A DNA stretch of 12,775 bases from an uncultured Eubacteriales bacterium (GTDB lineage Bacteria; Bacillota; Clostridia; Oscillospirales; Oscillospiraceae), in NCBI GenBank assembly GCA_900550585.1, contig URST01000060.1, positions 1-12,775 on the forward strand. Reading direction: 5' to 3'. This document shows, piece after piece, positions 1 to 6,002 of this stretch (the stretch's first letter is position 1; every line of letters starts with the position of its first letter). Below the pieces are notes generated by a model that saw nothing but the letters and a program-made list of their open reading frames with translations, did no database searches and was not told the origin of the DNA. The translations under genes were made by a program, and so were the position numbers.

Positions 1-1426
1 AGTTCTCCGCGTCCACCCAGTGGAGCGTGGCGCCCTTGACCTTGCGGCCGTCGGCTGGGTCGCCGCCCCGGGAGTCGGGGTCGTAGGTGCACAGCACCTC
101 CACCACGCGGCCGCTCTCGTCCTTGACGCAGCCGGTGCAGGTGACGAGATACGCGCCCTTCAGGCGGCACTCCGGGCCGTTGGGGGTCAGGCGCTTGTAC
201 TTGGGCACCGGCACCTCCATGAAGTCGTCCTCCTCGATCCACAGGTGGCGGGAGAAGGTGATGTCGTGGGTGCCCTGAGACGGGTCGGTGGGGTTATTCT
301 CCACGGCGAAGGTCTCGCTCTGCCCCTCGGGGTAGTTGGTGACCGTCAGCCTCACCGGGTGCAGCACCGCCATGGTGCGCTCAGCGTGGGCGTTGAGATC
401 CTCCCGGAGGCAGTGCTCCAGAAAGCCGTATTCGATGACGTTGGGGGACTTGGCCACGCCGATGCGCTCGCAGAAATTGCGGATGGACGCGGCAGTATAG
501 CCCCGGCGGCGCAGGCCGCACAGCGTGGGCATGCGGGGATCGTCCCAGCCGGAGACGTAGTGCTCCTCCACCAGCTTGCGCAGCTTCCGCTTGGACATCA
601 CCGTGTGGTCGATGCCCAGACGGGCGAACTCGATCTGCCGGGGCCGGGCGGGCAGCTCGCAGTGCTCGATGACCCAGTTGTACAGGGGGCGGTGGGCCTC
701 AAACTCCAGGGAGCACAGGCTGTGGGTGATGCCCTCCAGCGCGTCCTGGATGGGGTGGGCAAAGTCGTACATGGGGTAGATGCACCACTTGTTGCCCTGC
801 CGGTGGTGGCTCATGTGGTTGATGCGGTAGATGACGGGGTCGCGCATGTTGAAGTTGCCGCTGGTCAGGTCGATCTTGGCCCGCAGCGTCATGGCACCGT
901 TGGGGAACTCCCCGGCCCGCATGCGGGCAAACAGGTCCAGGCTCTCCTCCACGGGCCGGTCGCGGTAGGGTGACACGGCGGGGATGCCGATGTCGCCGCG
1001 GTTGGCCTTGAACTCCTCCGGCGTCAGCTGGCACACATAGGCCAGTCCCTTCTTGATGAGCAGCACCGCCTGGCGGTAGTCCTCCTCAAAATAGTCGGAG
1101 CCATAGAAGAAGCGGTCGCCCCAGTCGAAGCCCAGCCAGTGGATGTCCTGCTTGATGGCCTCCACGAACTCCTCGTCCTCCTTGGTGGGGTTGGTGTCGT
1201 CCATCCGCAGGTTGCACAGGCCGTTGTAGCGCTCGGCAGTGCCGAAGTCGATGGTCAGCGCCTTGCAGTGCCCGATATGCAGATAGCCGTTGGGCTCCGG
1301 CGGAAAACGGGTGTGGACAGTCATTCCCTGGAACTGACCACCCTCTGCGATGTCCTCGTCGATGAAATTCAGGATAAAGTTTTTGCCGGACTCCTCCGTC
1401 TCGGGGGTCTTGATTTCCTCGGCCAT
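1..1426 (-). CDS. glnS: Glutaminyl-tRNA synthetase, 3' end cut by window edge
   Basis: This cytoplasmic class I aminoacyl-tRNA synthetase charges tRNA-Gln with glutamine using ATP. The frame is open from the ATG at 1424-1426 to the left edge, giving 475 residues; E. coli GlnRS has about 554, so roughly 80 C-terminal residues are outside the window. Residues 43-53 read PPEPNGYLHIGH-like, carrying the HIGH motif at 50-53, and the KMSKS-type loop is VMSKRK at 276-281. Residues about 70-76 (LRMDDTNP) and 210-225 also fit the catalytic core; after about 350 comes the beta-barrel anticodon-binding region. The ATG was chosen because the family N-terminus begins shortly after it. The best Shine-Dalgarno (AAGGAG) lies 13 nt upstream, which is long; an in-frame GTG at 1436-1438 is too close to it. 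The gene has its own promoter but follows rnmV on the same strand, so readthrough is possible. GluRS is excluded by the GlnRS-type active-site sequence; identity is firm. Confidence 0.96.
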   Translation of the reverse strand, partial: MAEEIKTPETEESGKNFILNFIDEDIAEGGQFQGMTVHTRFPPEPNGYLHIGHCKALTIDFGTAERYNGLCNLRMDDTNPTKEDEEFVEAIKQDIHWLGFDWGDRFFYGSDYFEEDYRQAVLLIKKGLAYVCQLTPEEFKANRGDIGIPAVSPYRDRPVEESLDLFARMRAGEFPNGAMTLRAKIDLTSGNFNMRDPVIYRINHMSHHRQGNKWCIYPMYDFAHPIQDALEGITHSLCSLEFEAHRPLYNWVIEHCELPARPRQIEFARLGIDHTVMSKRKLRKLVEEHYVSGWDDPRMPTLCGLRRRGYTAASIRNFCERIGVAKSPNVIEYGFLEHCLREDLNAHAERTMAVLHPVRLTVTNYPEGQSETFAVENNPTDPSQGTHDITFSRHLWIEEDDFMEVPVPKYKRLTPNGPECRLKGAYLVTCTGCVKDESGRVVEVLCTYDPDSRGGDPADGRKVKGATLHWVDAEN

Positions 1427-1479
1427 GATCTTTCTCACACTCCTTGTTGATCAAAAATTCTTTGCAAAAGCAATGGTTT

Positions 1480-1508
1480 ATTATACCCGCCGCCGCCGCG
1501 AATTGCAA
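1480..1508 (-). promoter_or_regulatory. Sigma-A promoter of glnS
   Basis: On the minus strand the -35 box TTGCAA (1503-1508) and the -10 box TATAAT (1480-1485) are separated by 17 bp of GC-rich DNA. Transcription would start near 1473, leaving a leader of about 47 nt, too short for a T-box. The promoter sits in the 110-bp gap between rnmV and glnS. No convincing terminator precedes it; only a T6 run follows the rnmV stop codon. Confidence 0.85.
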
Positions 1509-1536
1509 GGGGTTTGCCCGCCCTCCTGCAAAAAAG

Positions 1537-2112
1537 TCACAGCGCGTCGAATTCCTCCCGTGTCAGCAGCAGGTCCAGCGCCTCTAAAAGGCCGTTGGCC
1601 GTCAGCCGCTCCGGCAGATCCAGCCGCCGCTGGAGCGCCGCGCGCCTCGCGGCGGAGCCGGGGCCGATGAGGCCCTTTTCCAGCAGATCGGCCTTGGTCA
1701 GGCCCGCCCGCTCCGGGGCGGCGGGGCCGTCCTCGAACGTGGCCCCGGCCCGGCGCAGCGCCTCCACCAGCACCTGCGGCGGCATGCCCTCCACGCCTAA
1801 CTTTCCCTCTTTTCCGCCCTTTTTCTTGCGGCGCTCTCTGCCGTACACGTCCGGGACGTAGGCCTGCTTCAGCCTGTCCGGCGGGATGACGCCCTTCAGG
1901 TGATTGCGGATGACGAAGCCGGCGCCGTCCGGGTCCGTCAGCAGGATCAGCCCCCGCTTCTCCGCCAGACGGCGGAGATAGGCGGTCTTTTCCCGGTCGT
2001 TGAACACGGCGAAGCCCCCTGTCTCGACGACGGCGGCATCCGCCGCCTGCAAAAGCGCATTCTTGTCGTAGCGGCCCTCCACCACGATGACTTCCCGGAT
2101 ACGGGGCTTCAT
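1537..2112 (-). CDS. rnmV: Ribonuclease M5 (Toprim domain, 5S rRNA maturation)
   Basis: In Firmicutes this enzyme trims both ends of 5S rRNA precursors, in the cytoplasm and with ribosomal protein L18. The 191-residue product is close to the usual size (about 186 in B. subtilis). An N-terminal Toprim domain is visible: the conserved glutamate E12 in VVEGRYD (residues 10-16) and the metal-binding DxD pair D59/D61 in TDPDGAG (58-64). The C-terminal half (about 95-191) follows the RNase M5 pattern, including GVEG near 95, LLEKGLIGP, and a TANGLLEALD helix. The start ATG (2110-2112) overlaps the holA stop as ATGA, which implies translational coupling and rules out the alternative frame starting at 2119. 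In many Firmicutes rnmV sits beside ksgA; here it closes the comEC-holA operon. Another Toprim/DUF4093 protein is the only serious alternative. Confidence 0.88.
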   Translation of the reverse strand: MKPRIREVIVVEGRYDKNALLQAADAAVVETGGFAVFNDREKTAYLRRLAEKRGLILLTDPDGAGFVIRNHLKGVIPPDRLKQAYVPDVYGRERRKKKGGKEGKLGVEGMPPQVLVEALRRAGATFEDGPAAPERAGLTKADLLEKGLIGPGSAARRAALQRRLDLPERLTANGLLEALDLLLTREEFDAL

Positions 2113-3158
2113 CGGGCACCTGCCAGTTCCATGAGGAACAGCTTCAGCTCGCCCTCACTGTCCATATTGCGCTCACTTTTCATGCGGCGGTCCAGCGTCT
2201 GGCTGCGCTTCACCGCCTGCCGGCACCAGTCGTGGTCCACGTTTTTCGCCGCCTGCAGCAGCAGCTTGGCGGGATAGTCGCTGCTCATGCTCCACAGCTC
2301 CTTGAGCCAGACGCGGTCCTTGCCGCCGTCCAGCGCCAGCCGGGCCGTGTACAGCCGCCGCAGCTCCTTGCCCAGCGCCGCCAGAATGGCGATGGGCTCC
2401 GTCTGCATCCGCAGCAGATCCGCCAGAATGGCGGCGGCGCGGTCGTAGTTCCGGGCGGTGACGGCGTTGGTCATATCGAAGATGCGGGCGTCCAGCACCG
2501 GTTCGGCTACGGCGTCGATGTCCGCGATGGTGATGCGCTCATGCTTTGCGTAGGCGGCGATCTTCTCGATCTCCGGGATCAGGCCCCGCATCAGGCTGCC
2601 GCAGTTGAACAGCAGGTGATCCGCTGCCGTCTGGTCGATGTCGTGGCCGGTGGCGGCGAACCGCCGCTTCAGCCAGTTCAGCAGATCCTTCCGCTCCTGC
2701 TGGACGAACTCCACCTCCTGCACATGCTCGTTCAGGGCGGTGCACAGCTTCTTCATCTTGCCGTCCCGCTTATAGGCCACCTGCTCGTACAGGAACACCA
2801 GCGTGCAGTAGGGCGGGAAATCGCTGAGCAGCTCGATGAGCGCCGTGCGCTGGCCCTCGTCCAGCCTGAAGATGTCCATGTCCGTGACGGTGATGAGGGT
2901 GTGCTCCGCCATCATGGGCATGGCCTCCGCCGTCTCCGCCAGCTCCTGCACCGTCAGCCCCTTGCCGGTCAGGCGGTGGTAGTTGAACTCCTCGAAGCCG
3001 CCGGGGATCAGCAGCTCCTTCAGCTGCTGGGCCATGGTCTGGAGCAGGTACCGCTCCTCGCCGTAGAAAATATAGAGATTGGCCGGCACGCCCGCCTTGA
3101 TGGCGGCGCGCAGCGCCTCGTAGCCGCCGCTGCGGCTGCGGCTATCGTTTTTCGCCAT
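2109..3158 (-). CDS. holA: DNA polymerase III subunit delta
   Basis: The delta subunit is the part of the clamp loader that opens the beta sliding clamp for the replicative polymerase. The 349-residue product is of normal family length. The N-terminal AAA+-like domain begins with NLYIFYGEERYLL (27-39), the usual opening of HolA proteins, and has no Walker A motif, as expected for delta. A middle helical region (about 150-215) holds the family-type segment GSLMRGLIPEIEKIAAYA, and the C-terminal collar domain (about 225-349) ends in a long helix. The ATG at 3156-3158 lies 1 nt after the comEC stop and has a strong Shine-Dalgarno, GGAGGG, at 3166-3171 inside the end of comEC, 7 nt upstream. The 3' end overlaps rnmV by 4 nt. 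It is therefore the middle gene of a three-gene operon. Placement of holA directly after comEC is common in Firmicutes. Confidence 0.95.
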   Translation of the reverse strand: MAKNDSRSRSGGYEALRAAIKAGVPANLYIFYGEERYLLQTMAQQLKELLIPGGFEEFNYHRLTGKGLTVQELAETAEAMPMMAEHTLITVTDMDIFRLDEGQRTALIELLSDFPPYCTLVFLYEQVAYKRDGKMKKLCTALNEHVQEVEFVQQERKDLLNWLKRRFAATGHDIDQTAADHLLFNCGSLMRGLIPEIEKIAAYAKHERITIADIDAVAEPVLDARIFDMTNAVTARNYDRAAAILADLLRMQTEPIAILAALGKELRRLYTARLALDGGKDRVWLKELWSMSSDYPAKLLLQAAKNVDHDWCRQAVKRSQTLDRRMKSERNMDSEGELKLFLMELAGAR

Positions 3159-3159
3159 G

Positions 3160-5436
3160 TCAGTTCCCTCCGTTCACGGTGATGCGCACCGTTCCCTGCC
3201 GGTCCGTGCGCCAGATGTCCGCGCCCGCGTCCTCCAGACGCCGGAGCGTCTCCTGCGCCGGGTGTCCGTAGCTGTTGTCGCCCACGCTGATGACCGCCGT
3301 CTCCGGGCGGATGGCACGCAGGAACGTCTCGTCCGAGCTGTACCGGGAGCCGTGGTGGCTCACCACCAGCACCTCCACATCCGGCAGGGCATATGTCTCC
3401 GCCAACTGCCGCTCGGTGCTACCGGCCATGTCGCCGGTGATGAGGATGTCGAACTTCCCCGCCGTGGCCAGTGCCGTCAGGCCCTGCTCGTTGAGGTCTC
3501 CCTCCGCCGTCACCGGCGGGTAGACCGTCAGAGTCATCCCGCCCAGCGTCAGCCTTGTGGTCTCCGTCACGAACACCACATCCGTGCCCTTTTCCGCCGC
3601 CAGCGTTTCCAGCCGCTGCCGCACGCCGTACTCGTCCTCGATGTCCGGCAGGTACAGCGTGTCCACCGGCAGCCGGGCCAGCAGCTCATACAGGCCGTTG
3701 GTGTGGTCGGCGTGGTAGTGGGTCACCACCACGCACCGCAGGCGGCGCAGCCCCAGGCTCGCCAGCCGGTCGGCCGCCACGCCGCCGGCATCCACATAGC
3801 TGTTGCTGCTGCCGCAGTCCACCAGCGCCGCCTCCCGGCCCGACCAGAGGGCAACGCTCTCGCCCTGTCCCACGTCCAGCGCCAGCGCGCCCATATCCCC
3901 GTACCGCCCGGCGCCGCCCAACCAGACGGACACCGCCAGCATCAGCGCCGACAGCACCGCCGCCAGGGCGTACTTGCGGCGCCTGTCCTTTGTGACGGCG
4001 CAGCCGATGAACGCGATATAGGCGTACACCATCCAGTAGATGAGATAGCGGTTGTCGAAGTACACCGCGTGAAACGGCAGGGCCGTCAGGGTCCTGGCCA
4101 CCCACAGGATGTATCTCACCAGCGCGAAGGACAGCCAGCCCAGTACACGGCCCAGCGGCAGCCACACAAAGCCCAGCAGGGTGGTGACGAACGCCGCCAT
4201 GAAGCTCCAGCCGGCGACGGACACCGCCAGCAGGCCGGCCAGCGGGGCCACCACCACGAAAATATTGAAATACCACGCGATCAGCGGCGCCGTGAACACC
4301 ATGGCGCCCAGAGAAGCCGCCAGATTGGCCGCGATGAAGCGGATGACGCCGCCCAGCAGGCGGCTCCTGCCGCGGTACCAGCCGGTGAACGTCCGGTTGA
4401 GCCGGGGCGCCAGCAGCACCATGCCCAGCGCCGCGGCAAAGCTCAGCTGTAAGCTGACGCTCCCCGCCGCAAAGGGGTTTTCCAGCAGGATGACGGCCAG
4501 CGCCGCCGACAGGGCGGTGAGACCGTCGCTGCCCCGGCGGAACAGGGGCGCGGTCAGCAGGAATATCTGCATGATGCAGGCCCGCACCACCGACGGCGAC
4601 AGGCCCACCATCACCATGTAGAAAAGCAGCACCGGGATGGTGACGGCGCACAGCGTCCGCCGCCTGTTGGCGGGCACCAGCAGTCCCAGCAGCGTCACAA
4701 GGAACGCGCAGTGCAGGCCGGACACGGCAAACAGGTGCGCCAGCCCCGTCTCCTGCATAGCCACGGCGTCGCCCTCCGGCAGCTCCGTCTTGTCGCCGGT
4801 AAGCTCCGCCGTCAGGAACCCCCGCACCGACGCATCCTCCCAGATGGCGGCGACCCGCTCCCGAAAGGCCTTGACGGCCCGCTGCGGCAGCCATTGCAGG
4901 CCGTCCCCGCTGCCGTCCGTCACGGTCACGTCCGCCCGCTGGTACAGCAGGGCGTACACGCCCCGGGCGGTGAACTGCGTCAGCTCCGTGCCCCGGATGT
5001 TGGCGGCGTCCTGCCACCACGCCGTGCCGGACAGCTGCTGTCCCGGCACCAGTGAGAGCACCTCCCCGCCGCCGTAATACACGGCCTTTGCGCCGAAGAA
5101 GCCGTGGAGCCGCACCGTGACCTTGCCGCCCTGCCCCGTCTCCTCAGGCCACGCGCAGACCGTGGCGGAAAATTCATTCGTTTCGCCGCAGCGATCCAGC
5201 ACCGGCTGCTGCACCGCCGCCTGATAGGCGGTGAAGTACACCAGCGCCGCCGCCAGTGGCCATAAAACCAGCTGGCTCCGCCGGAACCACCGCCGGTCTT
5301 TCGCCCACAGGCGCAGAGCCAGCGCCGACAGGCCGATGCCTGCCGCCGCCCACAGGTACCAGCCGCTCCACGGCAGCAGCAGGATGAGGAACAGTCCCGC
5401 GGCAAAGGAGAACGCAATGGTGGCCAGTACGCGCAT
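3160..5436 (-). CDS. comEC: DNA internalization/competence protein ComEC/Rec2
   Basis: ComEC is the inner-membrane channel through which single-stranded DNA enters during natural transformation. The 758-residue product has the full architecture: two N-terminal membrane segments (about 5-43), a soluble DUF4131/OB-like part (about 60-175), a multi-helix competence domain (about 205-500) with the family signature HLFAVSGLHC at 234-243, and a C-terminal metallo-beta-lactamase domain (about 515-758). That last domain keeps THYHADH (572-578), a GDM (668-670), SHHGS (693-697) and GHP (724-726), so its nuclease-like metal site looks intact. The ATG at 5434-5436 was chosen because GGGGAG (5442-5447) precedes it by 5 nt and hydrophobic residues follow at once; a longer start at 5589 would run through the promoter and the upstream terminator. 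It is the first gene of the operon with holA and rnmV. No comEA is adjacent. Confidence 0.95.
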   Translation of the reverse strand: MRVLATIAFSFAAGLFLILLLPWSGWYLWAAAGIGLSALALRLWAKDRRWFRRSQLVLWPLAAALVYFTAYQAAVQQPVLDRCGETNEFSATVCAWPEETGQGGKVTVRLHGFFGAKAVYYGGGEVLSLVPGQQLSGTAWWQDAANIRGTELTQFTARGVYALLYQRADVTVTDGSGDGLQWLPQRAVKAFRERVAAIWEDASVRGFLTAELTGDKTELPEGDAVAMQETGLAHLFAVSGLHCAFLVTLLGLLVPANRRRTLCAVTIPVLLFYMVMVGLSPSVVRACIMQIFLLTAPLFRRGSDGLTALSAALAVILLENPFAAGSVSLQLSFAAALGMVLLAPRLNRTFTGWYRGRSRLLGGVIRFIAANLAASLGAMVFTAPLIAWYFNIFVVVAPLAGLLAVSVAGWSFMAAFVTTLLGFVWLPLGRVLGWLSFALVRYILWVARTLTALPFHAVYFDNRYLIYWMVYAYIAFIGCAVTKDRRRKYALAAVLSALMLAVSVWLGGAGRYGDMGALALDVGQGESVALWSGREAALVDCGSSNSYVDAGGVAADRLASLGLRRLRCVVVTHYHADHTNGLYELLARLPVDTLYLPDIEDEYGVRQRLETLAAEKGTDVVFVTETTRLTLGGMTLTVYPPVTAEGDLNEQGLTALATAGKFDILITGDMAGSTERQLAETYALPDVEVLVVSHHGSRYSSDETFLRAIRPETAVISVGDNSYGHPAQETLRRLEDAGADIWRTDRQGTVRITVNGGN

Positions 5437-5476
5437 ATGCTCTCCCCTCTCCCGCCTGCAAAGCTGATATCGGTTT

Positions 5477-5505
5477 ATTGTACCAGATACGCCGCGCCGC
5501 CGCAA
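5477..5505 (-). promoter_or_regulatory. Promoter of the comEC-holA-rnmV operon
   Basis: The minus strand has -35 TTGCGG (5500-5505), a 17-bp spacer, and -10 TACAAT (5477-5482) preceded by TG one base upstream, which makes an extended -10. Transcription would begin near 5470, about 34 nt before the comEC ATG. It lies between the thioesterase terminator and comEC, so the operon is probably transcribed separately from the pot genes. Confidence 0.8.
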
Positions 5506-5515
5506 GGGGCAGCGC

Positions 5516-5545
5516 AAAAGAACGCCGCCCGTCCGGGCGGCGTTC
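5516..5545 (-). terminator. Rho-independent terminator after the thioesterase gene
   Basis: An 11-bp perfect stem (5520-5530 with 5535-5545), mostly GC, encloses a 4-nt loop. On the minus strand it is followed by TTTT (5516-5519). It starts 13 bp after the thioesterase stop codon and closes the pot transcript just ahead of the comEC promoter. The short T run makes it moderate in strength. Confidence 0.82.
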
Positions 5546-5558
5546 TGCGTGTATGGAC

Positions 5559-5960
5559 TTACTTGACCCGTGCCAGCTTGTCGTTGCACTTCTGCAAAAA
5601 CCGGGCGTTGTCGATGACGGCGCGGGTGTGGGTGCCCTCACCGATCAGCCCCTCCTCGTCGGAGGCGCTGACCTTGAAGGTGATCAGCTTGCCGTTGGCG
5701 GAGACACCCGTCACCTCGGCGGTGGCGGTGATCTTCATGCCCACGGGGGTGGGCGCCAGATGGCTGGACGCAATATCCACGCCCACGGTGCCCTTGCCCT
5801 CCGGCAGCTCGTTCTGCACGCACCACATGGCGGCGCACTCCATCAGGCCCATCATATAGGGGGTGCCCAGCACCTCCAGCCCGCCGGAGCCGACGGCCTT
5901 GGCGGTCATGTCCGCGGTAACGGTCTTTTCCGCGGTATAGGTCATGCCGATCTCGATCAT
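5559..5960 (-). CDS. FlK-like hotdog-fold acyl-CoA thioesterase
   Basis: The 133-residue protein resembles the fluoroacetyl-CoA thioesterase (FlK) family, cytoplasmic hotdog-fold enzymes that hydrolyse short acyl-CoA thioesters. The FlK-type core is visible: GTPYMMGLMECAA (32-44), then ASSHLAPTPVGMKITATAEV (64-83) and EGTHTRAVID (107-116). From memory, FlK uses Thr42, Glu50 and His76; here T33, E41 and H67 fall at the same mutual spacing (8 and 26 residues), so the catalytic set appears complete. The true substrate is unknown, and fluoroacetyl-CoA is unlikely to be it. The ATG (5958-5960) has a clear GGAGGA Shine-Dalgarno at 5967-5972. The gene begins 42 bp after the potCD stop with no evident promoter or terminator between, so it is probably the last gene of the pot transcript; a terminator follows it. 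Family assignment is good, function open. Confidence 0.85.
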   Translation of the reverse strand: MIEIGMTYTAEKTVTADMTAKAVGSGGLEVLGTPYMMGLMECAAMWCVQNELPEGKGTVGVDIASSHLAPTPVGMKITATAEVTGVSANGKLITFKVSASDEEGLIGEGTHTRAVIDNARFLQKCNDKLARVK

Positions 5961-6002
5961 ATTCTTTCCTCCAAATCTGAAAGCATTTTCAGCCCGCGGA
6001 TG

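Noticed and set aside
1427..1473. T-box riboswitch before glnS
   Set aside because: The predicted leader of about 47 nt is far too short and has no T-box sequence or antiterminator-like stem.
1481..2119. Alternative 212-codon frame over rnmV
   Set aside because: Its product is a Gly/Arg/Pro/Ala-rich shadow; the overlapping frame has the Toprim motifs and the ATGA overlap with holA.
3157..4452. Plus-strand open frame of 431 codons opposite comEC
   Set aside because: Arg/His/Gln-rich shadow of comEC codons with no Shine-Dalgarno and no recognisable domain.
5437..5589. Longer comEC start at 5589
   Set aside because: It would translate through the terminator of the preceding gene and the comEC promoter, and the added residues are not hydrophobic or family-like.
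5977..5992. Hairpin between potCD and the thioesterase gene as a terminator
   Set aside because: The stem is only 6 bp, AT-rich, and no T run follows on the minus strand.
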